Positions 1 to 9,440 of a DNA stretch of 64,000 nucleotides are shown here, in pieces. The stretch comes from Hetaerina americana. Lineage: Eukaryota > Arthropoda > Insecta > Odonata > Calopterygidae. The stretch covers positions 18,606-82,605 of the forward strand of contig JAKTNV010000679.1 in NCBI GenBank assembly GCA_022747635.1, in the 5' to 3' direction. The notes beneath the pieces are model-generated. The model was not told the DNA's origin. It made no database searches and saw only the letters and a program-made list of their open reading frames with translations. Within the stretch, counting starts at the first letter, position 1; every line of letters begins with the position of its first letter. The translations under genes and the position numbers were made by a program.

Positions 1-569
1 GGAGTATTTGTAGTAGTCTGGTGGGACAAGTAGAAGTCATTTAAGTTGGATGCCATTTGAGAGTAATCAGAAATAACATTACCGGTGGAGTCCTGTAATT
101 TGAAATCATGATGATTATTGATAGAACACTTAGCTTCCTTTATAATCTTCCAAATTTCTTTAGATTTGTTATCGGCATTGAGAATTCTACAGTTGTTAAA
201 TGTTTTTTTAGCCAGTTGTAACTTTTGACGGTACGTTTTTTTCAGTGTTCTATACTCCAAGCAGTCTATCGAGTTACATTTATTTTTATAAGAGATAGCT
301 AACTCCTTCATTTTTTTCGAGAGGCATCGTATTTCATCGGTGACCCAATGGTTTCTAGTATTTAAGGACAAGTTTCTAGTTTTGTGGGAGACCAATGGAA
401 AACAAATGTCAAAGTAATATTGATATGAAGAATAAACATACTCAAATGAGTCATTGTAGGATCTGAGTTGGTATAAATCAGACCAATCATGGGACTTCAA
501 CATATAATTGAAGATAATAAAGTTTTGCTCTGTAAACTGCCTTAGTAGAGTAATCATCTTGATTGCTTT
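1..569 (-). mobile_element. Non-LTR retrotransposon fragment: endonuclease-RT linker, open at window edge
   Basis: The minus strand reads without a stop for about 188 codons from near 569 to base 1, so the frame continues outside the window. The translation looks like the linker between the endonuclease and reverse transcriptase of CR1/Jockey-type LINEs. It has an F-x-x-x-L then HDWSDLY near the start, an FP-x-V stretch, a HWVTDEIR block (the usual W-x-T-x-x-L/I site), a lysine- and tyrosine-rich helix (KTYRQKLQLAKKTF), IWKIIKEA, and a closing S-N-L-N-D-F-Y. No catalytic domain lies inside the window. The absence of stops suggests a fairly young copy whose RT domain should lie just to the left. 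Family assignment is by motif pattern only. Confidence 0.7.
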
Positions 570-835
570 TTTTGTAGAATAAAGACATTTTATGTTGGGT
601 ATATACCACCAGATTCCAAATCATAATTAAGATGATTGTTAAAGAAAGCAAAGTAAATGGATCTTAGGCACTCTGCAGGGGTTAGCATAGTAAGTTTTCT
701 AACTAAAAGTGCCTTTGAAAATCTGCTGATAACATTGATATGCGAACTCCAGCTCAGCTTAGAGTCAAGATGGAGTCGTAATAGTAATGGGCAGACAATG
801 ATCAACAATATATAAATTCACAGTTATTGGGCATA
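557..835 (-). pseudogene. Reverse transcriptase C-terminal fragment of a LINE, frameshifted
   Basis: On the minus strand a 72-codon open stretch (808-590) shows the end-of-RT pattern: a leucine-rich strand, LDSKLSWSSHI, a long helix, then YFAFFNNHLNYDL. This matches the thumb region of LINE RTs (LD-x-x-L-x-W-x-x-H-I and Y-x-x-x-x-x-x-L-x-Y-x). A stop follows, but the same frame continues with NVFILQKK. A run of seven adenines then shifts the frame to AIKMI, which runs into the linker ORF described at 1-569. So an RT end is joined directly to what should be the middle of an element. It is a broken copy with no coding capacity. The 5' limit is approximate. Confidence 0.6.
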
Positions 836-1313
836 AGATGATATTTTTAGAAACAATTCATTGTAATATATGTGCTGATTTTGGGTATTTTATGTTCTGT
901 CTGTTTGAAACTCATAATATTTAATCATGTAGCATAGTCTGATGCCACACAGATACTTTTTAGAGTAAATTATCTGCATTTTTTTGACAATTAACTTCAA
1001 GTTTGATTGACAGTTACACTTTGGAAGCAAATGCCAAGTATAGATAGCATACCTCTGCTGACCATGTTTGTGAAGTTCTGCATAGGGTCACAGTGAATCT
1101 CTGAGATATCCTCGCAGTATTTAGGCTTACTGAACATGAACTAAGGTATCATCTTTGGTCTCACGAAATGAGAAATAAAATTGTTTAAGGCTGTGCCATG
1201 ACACTTATAATTGAACTAAGATTTCAAAGTTTGCCAACATAAGAGTACCAATCACAAAATTGTATGAATTTTGGCAGAATAGTAGAAAACTTTCTTCATA
1301 GAAATACGTCAAA
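836..1313. other. AT-rich spacer, nothing recognised
   Basis: No frame of useful length, no repeat boundary and no RNA gene was seen between the LINE remnant and the mariner element. Confidence 0.6.
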
Positions 1314-1417
1314 TACGAGGGTCATCCGGAAAGTAGTACCCGTTCGTGAAATAAAGACACAAAAGTAAATATTAACAAACATAAAAAATTTTATTTGAAA
1401 GAGGATACTTTAAACTA

Positions 1418-1513
1418 CTTCTCAACATAATCTCCAAGCAAATTAAGGCATTTGTCATAACGTGTGACAAGTTTCTGTATTCCTGCTGCATAGTCCTTCG
1501 CCGCCAGCTCATT
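1418..1513 (-). pseudogene. Mariner transposase, C-terminal end after internal deletion
   Basis: Directly after the broken N-terminal part the minus strand encodes LAAKDYAAGIQKLVTRYDKC and then a GDYVEK ending, the typical mariner C-terminus (G-I-Q-K-L, K-C, GDYVEK). It is in a different frame from the N-terminal part. None of the three catalytic aspartates is present, so the deletion removed about 180-200 codons. Confidence 0.85.
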
Positions 1514-1916
1514 GAGATACGCGAGGGACCCATCTTGCACAAATTTTTGCATAATGCAGATGGTGTTTAACAATTTCATGAACAATTGTTCGAGAAACAT
1601 TGGGAAAATGCTCACAGATGTCATCAATTGTGACGCGCCGATCGTTCCTCACGAATTCGTCAACTGAGCTCACCAGTTGGTCTGTAATGACAGACGGTCT
1701 CTCCGAACGCTCATCGTCGTGTGTGTTCCCCCTCCCCATGTTGAAGTTGCGACACCACCGCCGAACAGACGACTCGTCCATTACATTGTCTCCATACACC
1801 TCCTTTAATTGGCGATGAATATCACATGGGCGAACGTTTCTTGCATTGAGGAATTTAATCACTGCCCTCACTTCACAACTGGCGGCGTTCTCAATTTTTT
1901 TAAACATTGTAAACAA
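1509..1916 (-). pseudogene. Mariner transposase, N-terminal DNA-binding half
   Basis: The 135-codon frame starts MFTMFKKIE and holds the two helix-turn-helix units of mariner transposases. The first spans about residues 15-50, with CDIHRQLKEVYGD then SSVRRWCRNF. A DDERSERPS segment follows, equivalent to the conserved GRPS hinge. The second unit lies at about residues 75-115 (RVTIDDICEHFPNVSRTIVHEI). It reaches the linker at CARWVPRVS, the family WVP motif, and stops there because the catalytic domain is deleted. The last part of the protein (next entry) continues in another frame. It could at most give a DNA-binding repressor-like peptide. Confidence 0.88.
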
Positions 1917-2070
1917 TCACAGAAACAACACAGGCAATGCTAGCGTCACGCAACTTGGCTCAGAGAAGGCAGACAAGCCACTGAAGCTATCTGACCTCGT
2001 CCAGCGGCTACTCGCGTCGTCAGCACTTCATGCGGCACGAACGGGTACTACTTTCCGGATGACCCTCGTA

Positions 2071-3885
2071 TATAATAAATTATCGTGAGAATTTCCAAGC
2101 AGAGCTAGTGTAATCCAAATTTACCAACTTTAATGACAATAGATGCATATGTAACGTTTTAAGCGACTATTTTTGGGTAAATTTCACATTGGTATTTAGC
2201 TAGCCTATTCCTTTTCTCCCTCAGGCAATCGCTGCATCACTTCTTTTGGTCCTCATTCTCATTTGCTGCATTTGAGTTTTCTCCTCATCTAGTAGTTGGA
2301 CATTCAGCCATTCATTGTATTGCATTGCAAGGGCATTGAGTTATTATAGTTTTTCACTAGTGCAGCCCAGCGTGATGCTCTCTGTGCTCTTTTAAAATTT
2401 CATTCAAGAGTTTCCTCGGGAAAGATCATCTTCATTTAATGTCATTGTTGATTTCATCGTATAAAATCCTGCAATATATTCCACGTACGATGAGATTTTA
2501 AAAAATCAATCATTGTCCTAGTTCTCTCTATATAATACATTTTTCCCTGCTGATCTACAATCTCTACTCTTCCTTTAACACTATAATAAAATTTAATAAT
2601 ATGTACAAGGTTTCCAGTTGTCTCAGATTTAGGAGCAAGGTTTTCATCAACATTAGGATCAAATTCTTTCCTTTTTTATGGTCATAAGATACATCACTAC
2701 CATTATCCGTGGATCTGAGCAGAGATGATGTGAAAACTTTTAACTGTGAATTTGAAACTTTTTAACTTTGAAATAATGGGGAATCTGCGAAAGAGTTCCA
2801 ATTATAGTACATCTCATTCTATCAGGGAACTTGAATAAATCAAAATGTTTTAACCAAGTATCCTTGGTAATGTTTCCACTACCATTATTGATTGAGTGAA
2901 TCAATCTTTTCAATACTATATCTGCTGTGTGGTTGCTTCAATTTAATTCACCTCCTTATTGCTTTCCCCTGTAAATTTCCAAGTTACCACTGTAGAACAA
3001 TTTTGAGTCAAACATAGTGTAAATTTTATTCCATACCCTTCGGTTTTGATGGTATGAGTTACTGTAAACAATATCTTCCCCTAAAATGGACGTTTCATCA
3101 ATGGAAGAAGCAAATAGGATGTTGAAAGTTTCAATATTTTATTCTTCTTAGCTCTGCCTCTCATTGCTTCATGTCTATGATCCATAATGTGGCAAACACC
3201 ATGCTAATGTCTTAATGTACTGCTTACTTTGGCCTTATTTCATGCTAAAATTCTTCCTTATAATGTTTTGATCTGCACAAAAATTTTTTATGTCTGTGAT
3301 AAACCAAGAAATTTAAAATTTTTGTTTTATTTCTTAGATCTTCAGTGAAGTATTGCTGCAGGAATTCCCTCGAGTTTTCTCATGTGGCATTGTAATTATT
3401 CTGTGATATGAAAAAAGCCAAGCCAAAAGTTCTTAACATTTTCTTAAGAGCTACATTTCACTAATACCTAGCCCCCTCTTGATTGAAAGCTCTATTGAGG
3501 AAAGTTTGGATATCGAAGCAATACAATGCCTACTTATGAACAAAGAAAAATATTGTTGAGTACCAATCTTCTGCCTTACTAGAATAGATTTTTGGAGAAC
3601 TTAATCAGCAAAATCATGAAATTTGTAATTTATTGTAAAAGCCGAATTTTTATATGTTTGGGTGACTTAATTTAATTATAGACGGCTATGTACACCATTG
3701 CATTCCTTCATTGATGCTGAAAACACTCTGGATTTCTTTCAGGCTAAGGAATCTTATACTGTTAGAATGAATCTTGCTATTATGTCATACACATCTGTGC
3801 CATAATAAGGTACCAATTTTAACCCTAATCCTTGAAAGTTTAGATAGTTTGTATCATCTTTCACTACATTATTAGAAGAAGTAAT
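2071..3885. other. AT-rich non-coding stretch
   Basis: No frame over 60 codons, tRNA-like fold or repeat boundary was recognised. Short A/T-rich runs only. Confidence 0.55.
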
Positions 3886-3889
3886 CTGG

Positions 3890-4250
3890 GATCAGGATGG
3901 TGCGGTGCCTAATGTACAGGTTTCCCACCGAGAGGACCTGGGTTCAAATCCTGGATAACAAATATTTTTCGGTGGTATCCCGATCCCTACTTGAGGTGCT
4001 TTGTGGAGAGCACTTTGAGTGAGTATGATATCCGTTGGATGGGACGTTAAACTGCAGACCCTTGGCACCTTTTGAGAAGAGTAGGCTAATTTCGATGCCG
4101 GGTTTCTCTAACCCTTCTTTTCCTATCCATCTTCAGTGGTGCAAATGACCTTAGCTGTTGGACGCCTTCCATAAAAACTACTAGAAGTATTCTACCAGCT
4201 TAGGGTAGGCTTTTGATAGACAAATACACTACACACTGCTAATAAGCCCT
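3890..4250 (+). mobile_element. tRNA-derived SINE
   Basis: A tRNA-like head lies at about 3894-3960. GGTGCGGTGCCTAATG stands at the box A position, and GGGTTCAAATCCTGG is a near-consensus pol III box B at about 3945-3959. The body follows with GGATGGGACGTTAAACTGC (about 4036-4055) and CCCTTGGCACC, a block that looks like a conserved SINE core. The 3' limit near 4250 is a guess. No coding capacity is expected. Activity would need LINE machinery in trans. Confidence 0.68.
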
Positions 4251-5824
4251 AATAATAATTGTACAAAAATCCACAAAACTAGTAGGTGCTCATCCATTAG
4301 AATTGCTGAGCTTCAGCACTCCCTTGTTTTTCCATGAGAAATACTTCATGGCTGGCGAAGTAAAATGTCAAGTCATGGTAAAAACAATTAAGTATACCCT
4401 CACATTAGACGTGCAGTTTTCCCAGCACCCCTGACCAAAATGCAATCTTAACATACTGTGATGAATTGTGTGGGGTTTAGGTAGATGGAATGTAACTACC
4501 AGCTCTTGTCTCAATACAGTTTGTCGAGGAGAAAGATAAGGGATAGAATGAAGTATAAAGGAGAAATTCGTCCTCACAGTTCCACAGTGACTGACTGAAT
4601 TGACTGAAGGGAAATATGATGGCAACCAAGCTGGGCCGAAAGGATTTTGTGGTGTTTGTGACGAAGAGTGGGAATGAGAGTGGCAAGAGGGAAAGTGGGA
4701 GTGACTTGAAGCAGTAAAAAGCCATGCGATCCAAATGAAATTTTCTAATGTACTTCAGAAATTATTCAATAAATATTGCGCAGGAATTTTCTGAAGATTG
4801 TTGCTTGGGAAACCATAGAATACAGTCAATAGTGAAATAAGTGACAACCCAAGTACATCATCTGAGAATGTCTTGGAAAAGTGTATCCATTGTCAAAACA
4901 GTAAAATTTACTACTTTGTCGTCGAAAGGAAAAAAGAGTAATTAAAAGCAAAGGAAGAACTTTATTGAATTTGGATTTCGTTAAAATTTCACCGTGTAGA
5001 ATACAGAAATATCATCACAATATTAACTAGATTTTATAAACTAATCATGGCTGATTATGTTGCATTAATATGGAAGATATGTTTTTTCTTTCTTGGAGTC
5101 CTTTTTAGTAATGATTTTTTATGGAATGTGAACAATGTAAGAGATTAAAAGAAGCCTGAAAATGAATAAACATGAGCGCTCAGAAAATAATGCGTGAAGA
5201 ATATTATAAGCTTGGTAATGCTTGTAAGAGTGAACATTGGTAATGATTTTAAGATTGAACATTGCACTTCAATCGAGTGAAGATTACAAGATAGGTAAAG
5301 AAGTGCATTGAAGAGGTGAGAAAAAATAGGGAAAATACTCTGAAAAATAATTACTTGGTATTTTAGTAAAAATTTTGAACAACCTTTATCATATTGAAAT
5401 GAAAATATTGACTTTTCCTACACACTTAAGGAAATGAAATTATAGACTTTGTTACTCCACACACTTGAGATTGATTACACACATTCCACAAAACCTTTAA
5501 GGCACCAAAATAATAATTTCAACCCTGGTGTTTTTTGTGATCTGCTGGAATACCCTTGTAAGCTTAATGAAAAGCTTTCTGTAATTTTAAGTATCTGCTG
5601 TTTGATGGAAATTCTAAAACTTCAAAGAACAAACTGATAGACTGAATTGCATGACATAGATTGGAAGTAATATAAATATGGGAAATCATCAAAGCTAAAT
5701 TCTTGTCATGATTTATGTTTACTTGAACATGTTACTTAAATATATGTACTCAACCATTATGAGGAGGAGGGAGCAGTGCAAGAGTGATTCTGTTTAAGTC
5801 TCAAAATGCCTAGGATTGTAAGAA
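4251..5824. other. AT-rich spacer
   Basis: Only short unrelated frames occur on both strands. None shows a domain, and no repeat ends were found. Confidence 0.5.
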
Positions 5825-6366
5825 TACATGGTCTGTCCCAAAAATAAGTAGAGTAATTAAGCCAAAAAAACTTACTTCAGATCAATGTACAAATTACTGC
5901 AGTTCTCCAAAATAGCATCCTTGCACATTGACACACTGATGCCAGTGCATCTGCCAGTTGTGGTACACTTCCTGGATGGCATCCATGAGGACCTCATTCA
6001 GGTACCTCCTCATGACCTCTTTGTTGTTATCCAGCATTCCAAAATGGTTGCCTATCAAGCGCCTTTTTATTCTTGAAAACAAAAGAAGTCTAGCAGTGTC
6101 ACATGGTGGCTGGGGCATCTTGTGCTTTGCCAGGCACTCGGTCATGAGGAAGGGAGTGTGGGATGGCACGCTGTTATGGTGCAGCCTTCTGTTGGCAAAG
6201 ACCTCCTTCCTGATGTGTTGCACTCTTTTTCACAGCCTATCGGAGACTTCCATGTGAAATTTACGTTTCACCATTTGTTCCTGAGGCACAAACTCTTAAT
6301 GGATAACATCTTTTGAGTCAACAAAGGCAATGGAAAAAAGACTTTATTTCTGGGACAGCCCCTGTA
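5825..6366 (-). mobile_element. Second internally deleted mariner element (different family)
   Basis: The ends are imperfect inverted repeats around CTGTCCCA(A/G)AAATAA. The left begins TACATGGTCTGTCCCAAAAA at 5825; the right, read in reverse, begins TACAGGGGCTGTCCCAGAAA from 6366. The flanking TA pairs fit a mariner target site, so the element proper is 5827-6364, about 538 bp. The repeats differ at several bases, so this copy is older than the one at 1314-2070. The remaining coding piece belongs to the catalytic half; the DNA-binding half is gone. Confidence 0.85.
5894..6290 (-). pseudogene. Mariner transposase catalytic-half remnant
   Basis: On the minus strand the reading runs from a decayed segment upstream of 6223, which still resembles FVPQEQMVKRKFHMEV (the usual FLPQG-x-TVN-x-x-Y-L-E-V region). 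A continuous 109-codon frame (6223-5894) follows: LHHNSVPSHTPFLM (normally HHDNAPxHT), a damaged PPYSPDLAP region, then RIKRRLIGNHFG, a long helix, and a C-terminal WHQCVNVQGCYF. The second catalytic aspartate position reads N (HHNS), and the third (SPDLAPCD) is lost in a corrupted stretch, so it cannot be active. Homology comes from motif order only. Confidence 0.8.
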
Positions 6367-6726
6367 TATTTTAACAGCCAGATATCATGGTAAAGAATGA
6401 TTTTGAAAAAGGAATGGCTCTGCCATTTTAAAATAATGGTAATGCTGACATGATAGAGTGACAAATTTGACTTTTAATTCAGTCTTATTTTTGCTGGTGA
6501 ATGGTTTGTGATTCTTGAAGTCTCACTACTTGTACATCTGTGAGAATGATAGCAATAGAATATCTTTTAATTGAGTTCCTTTGGTCATTTCAGAATGAAC
6601 ACAACTCGGAATGGGCCATGAACCAAAAGCAATGTGACAGTCATGAAGGGGTGAAGATCATGAGCCATTAGCCTTTCCATCCCTGGGTATCTGTGTCTCA
6701 CAGATCGAGTCTACTTTATTTGAGGT
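6367..6726. other. Spacer, nothing recognised
   Basis: AT-rich sequence with no frame, repeat end or RNA structure that I could support. Confidence 0.5.
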
Positions 6727-6888
6727 ATTATTGGTAATCTACTGGTTAAGGTAGATTTTGGATAGACACAAGCTACCAAATGCTACAGCAACCAATCCAT
6801 TCTTGCCTCTCCTAACAAAACACAACCCAACATTCAGCAATACAATATGTCCAGCTACAACTTCATGTACATCATTCCTCCCTTCATT
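6727..6888 (-). mobile_element. 3' end fragment of the RTE-like LINE
   Basis: The minus strand carries the 3' end of the family seen complete at 19855-22835. The plus strand shows GGTAATCTACTGGTTAAGG and then TTTTGGATAGACA at 6732-6765, matching the terminal hairpin of the copies near 8890, 22790 and 34200. The stretch to about 6888 follows the untranslated and last-codon region but is diverged. It abuts the 3' end of a different LINE. Confidence 0.7.
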
Positions 6889-7590
6889 CCATTCATCTTT
6901 ATCTACATCTACTCAATACCCCGTAAGCCGCTGCAAGGGCGTGTGGCGGGGGGTGTTAGGTAATCACCCGTAATTTAGCAAAGAAAAAAAACCACATGCA
7001 AAAACCACAAAATCATACATTCACAAAAAAACATGGCATACATTCATGCTAGAACACTTACACCCCACACACATGCAAACACTCAAACTACCAGCTGACA
7101 TACACATGCACCTGAAAGTATACCTAACATCTTTGCAATGTTTAATTTTGTTCCGACTTGTAAATTCAATGTTTATTAATATTTCTAAAGTGACTTCGGT
7201 TTCATATTATTATGATTTCTGATTTTTCGGGGAAAGAATGAGTATTTGTATCTATCTGTACTGGAATCTATCTCCCTTATTTTATCTTTGTGGTCTGATC
7301 TACCTCAGTAGTGTAGGGCCATTATAATTCCTTCAGTGTCATAGTTAAACTCGTTTGTTCTGAACCCTTCTTAAAGTCTAAGCCTCGCTTGTTCTCTCCA
7401 CACTTCAAGTGGTTCCCAGTCTAAATCCCCTAAGAGACCTGTCACACTTGTGTTCTTATCATAACAATTTTTAACGAATCTAGCAGATTTTCTCTGGACT
7501 TTATCTAATTCTTTTTGCACAGCATATTCCAAATGAGATCTAACTAGAGCAAAATAACACCTCTCTTTACCTTTTTCATTACATTACATT
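6889..7590 (-). mobile_element. CR1/Jockey-like LINE 3' fragment
   Basis: Minus-strand translation near 7510-7385 gives VQRKSARFVKNCYDKNTSV, then a G-DLDWEPLEVWREQARL stretch. This is the classic end-of-RT pattern (QR-x-A-x-R-F, SVT, L-x-W-x-x-L, then R-x-R-L). Nearer the 3' end it gives YKYSFFPRKI, the usual Y-x-Y-S-F-F-P-R-T-I site. The 3' tail holds a GC-rich block (CCCCCCGCCACACGCCC and GCGGCTTACGGGG on the minus strand, 6905-6957) and ends in TAGATGTAGATAAAGATG next to (AATG)-like repeats. The same tail recurs at 30566-30640. It is truncated and has stops. Confidence 0.75.
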
Positions 7591-7609
7591 CAACCAACCT
7601 ATCCTATTC

Positions 7610-7621
7610 GTCCAAGCTTTA
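7610..7621. repeat. Left 12-bp target-site duplication
   Basis: GTCCAAGCTTTA here is repeated exactly at 8132-8143. The two copies flank the SINE dimer. The second copy runs straight into RTE-like coding sequence, whose complete relative also reads CCAAGCTTTA at 22000-22009. Confidence 0.75.
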
Positions 7622-7725
7622 ACAAATTCCAAAGAAACTGCGGGAGATGCCGCAACAGTAACTTTTAACGGAGTCATCCGCTAATGTGCATTTTAATGCA
7701 ACAATTTCAGAGCGTAAAAATCATT

Positions 7726-7798
7726 CGCCTTGACTGGGACTCGAACCCAGATCCCTCAATATCCGGTCGAGTGCTTTAGCCACTTAAGCTACCGAGGC
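7726..7798 (-). other. tRNA-like SINE head (anticodon-position GGA)
   Basis: The 73-nt minus-strand segment folds as a tRNA. The acceptor stem starts GCCTCGG (6 of 7 pairs). The D stem is GCTT/AAGC. The anticodon stem is CTCGA/TTGAG with loop CCGGATA, and the T arm is CTGGG-TTCGAGT-CCCAG with a perfect stem. Position 33 is C where tRNAs carry U, and the variable loop is short although GGA would be serine. With a truncated second copy nearby, this marks a SINE promoter rather than a working tRNA gene. Confidence 0.75.
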
Positions 7799-8042
7799 GT
7801 CCTCTTAAACTCTGAAATTTTGGGGCTTTTTAAAGGAACTAGATGTTATGACGAAATACCGTACATACAATGTCACATGCATTCGTAGTCGTGCGCGAGG
7901 CGCCACTGTCCACGAGGTTAAAAGCCAACTTTAAACACGTATGGTGTTTTCCCTTTGACAAATTCCAAAGAAACTGCGGGAGATGCCGCAACAGTAACTT
8001 TTAACGGAGTCATCCGCTAATGTGCATTTTAATGCAACAATT

Positions 8043-8097
8043 GCTAAAGCACTCGACCGGATATTGAGGGATCTGGGTTCGAGTCCCAGTCAAGGCG
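8043..8097 (+). other. Truncated, inverted tRNA-like SINE head
   Basis: This repeats the last 55 nt of the 7726-7798 head but on the plus strand, with the same T arm and anticodon loop. The acceptor and D arm up to GCTAAAGC are missing. Confidence 0.75.
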
Positions 8098-8131
8098 AAT
8101 GATTTTTACGCTCTGAAATTGTTGCATTAAA

Positions 8132-8143
8132 GTCCAAGCTTTA
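8132..8143. repeat. Right 12-bp target-site duplication
   Basis: Exact copy of GTCCAAGCTTTA at 7610-7621; see the SINE dimer. Confidence 0.75.
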
Positions 8144-8938
8144 GTTTGTCAGTCAGCCAAGGGGTTGCAAGCATTGCTTAGTGAATTGGAAATTCAGTGC
8201 GACAGGATGGGATGAGAATCAATATTAATAAAACAAAGGTTATGCGATTTTCTAGAAAGAAAAAGGCTAAGCTTAACATTAAAATAGGAGGGCAAAAACT
8301 AGGGCAGGTAGAACAGTTTACGTATCTCGGCAGTGTTTTGGACCAACACGGTCAAAGTAGTAAGGACGTAAGGAGAAGAATTGCGCTAGGAAAAGAGGCT
8401 TTCACAAGGAGGAGGGAGTTGATGACGGGGACTTTGAGTAAGGATGTTAAGAAAAGACTCGTGAAAACTTTAATTTGGAGCGTAGCTATGTACGGCGCGG
8501 AAACATGGTCATTGAAGCAGGAGGATAGACATAGACTGGAGGCTTTTGAAATGTGGGTGTTGAGAAGAATGGAGAAGGTGAAATGGACAGAGAAGAAAAC
8601 AAATGAGGAAGTACTTGGTATGGTGGGCGAAGAGAGGGGTTTGTTGGGAGCAATCCTATGGAGGCAGGAAAAGTGGATGAAGGGGGTATTGACCGGCAGC
8701 GGGATGTTGAAGACAGTAATTGAGGGGAGAATGTTAGGCAAATGAGGAAAGGGAAGGAACAGGATAGAGATGTTGTATGGGATGAAGGTAGGAAGAAAGT
8801 ACTTAGAGCTGAAGAGGGACCTGATGTAAAGCAGGATGTTGTATTTTTCTAGGGATCACAAATTATTTATATAGTAATTATGTCCATCCAAAAACCTACC
8901 TTAACCAGTAGATTACCTAATAATGATAATAATAATCC
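8134..8938 (+). mobile_element. 5'-truncated RTE-like LINE copy
   Basis: Homologous to 22000-22835 of the long copy. It starts just after the position of the YADD-type catalytic box and runs through the RT C-terminal region to the family 3' end, CTACCTTAACCAGTAGATTACC followed by a TAATAATGATAATAATAAT tail (8900-8938). 5' truncation plus a simple-repeat tail is the normal outcome of RTE integration. Confidence 0.88.
8197..8745 (+). pseudogene. RTE-like reverse transcriptase C-terminal region
   Basis: This 182-codon uninterrupted frame begins inside the protein at GMRININKTKVMRFS, the segment after the catalytic YADD box. It continues with YLGSVLDQHGQ and RRRIALGKEAF, then DVKKRLVKTLIWSVAMYGAE and TWSLKQEDRHRLEAFEMW. 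It ends with the WTEKKTNEEVL helix typical of RTE/BovB C-termini. Translation stops at 8743-8745, though homology continues in the same frame for some 28 codons more. It lacks endonuclease and catalytic residues and cannot act as an enzyme. It is the best-preserved stretch of this family here, so a useful reference for reconstructing frame breaks elsewhere. Confidence 0.85.
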
Positions 8939-9440
8939 TATTCGTATCCCTTCTTCAATTGCCTTACATTCTCCTCTCTATCACAGTCTTCAACATCCCT
9001 CTACCAATCAATACACTCTGAATTCATTTTCCTGTCTCTTGATGATTTCTCTAGACAATCCCCTCTCCTCCTCCACCATACCTAGCACTTCCTCATTTAT
9101 TTTCCTTTCTGTCCACTTCACCGTCTCCATCCTTCTCCACAACCAAATTTCAAAAGCCTCCAATCTATGCCTATCATCCTGTTTCAATGACCATGTTTCC
9201 ATGCTGGACAAAACCACGGTCCATATCAAAGTTGTGAACAACCTTTTCTTAACATCCTTACTCAATATCAATTCCCTCCTCGTTAAAGCTTCTTTGCCTT
9301 TGTCAATTCTTTGTCTTATGTAACTATTACTTTGACCATTTTGGCTCAAAACACTTCCACGATAGGTAAACTGTTCAACCTGCTCAATTTTATGAACTTC
9401 TCTTTTAAAAGTATGTTCATGGCTCTTCAATGTATTCATT
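8939..9440 (-). pseudogene. RTE-like LINE fragment, tail-to-tail with its neighbour
   Basis: A minus-strand 143-codon frame (9439-9008) is the same RT C-terminal region: EQFTYRGSVLSQNGQSNSYI, KGKEALTRRELILSKDVKKR, METWSLKQDDRHRLEAFEIW, then WTERKINEEVLGM. It faces the plus-strand copy, and the two tails meet near 8939. It starts only at the segment after the catalytic box and is diverged from 8134-8938, so the pair arose from separate insertions or an old rearrangement, not a recent inverted duplication. Confidence 0.82.

Larger units (their letters stand above)
1314..2070 (-). mobile_element. Internally deleted mariner element with perfect 35-bp inverted repeats
   Basis: The ends are perfect inverted repeats. 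The left reads TACGAGGGTCATCCGGAAAG and on for 35 bases (1314-1348), and the right (2036-2070) is its exact reverse complement. The TA at each end is the Tc1/mariner target duplication, so the element proper is 1316-2068, about 753 bp against a usual 1.3 kb. The transposase runs on the minus strand. Its N-terminal DNA-binding half is intact, the whole catalytic domain is missing, and the last 30 or so codons are present. It is a non-autonomous element that could move only if a matching transposase is supplied. Identical ends in such a shortened copy suggest fairly recent activity. Confidence 0.92.
7622..8131 (-). mobile_element. SINE dimer with one inverted end, nested in an RTE copy
   Basis: Two copies of ACAAATTCCAAAGAAACTGC and the following 80 bp begin at 7622 and 7968, a period of 346 bp. 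The first copy continues into a full tRNA-like head on the minus strand (7726-7798). The second stops at 8042 and continues with the same head and body segment in opposite orientation (8043-8131). The two halves of the second copy are bounded by inverted 15-mers (8028-8042 and 8117-8131). Exact 12-bp duplications flank the whole. The arrangement resembles the 5' inversion left by twin priming during LINE-driven integration. Unit boundaries of the SINE itself are uncertain. Confidence 0.75.

Noticed and set aside
4368..4734. Two overlapping 85-codon minus-strand frames
   Set aside because: Ser/Phe/Pro-rich translation of purine-rich DNA with no domain; most likely chance.
8352..8741. 129-codon minus-strand frame
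   Set aside because: Shadow of the RTE-like frame at 8197-8745.
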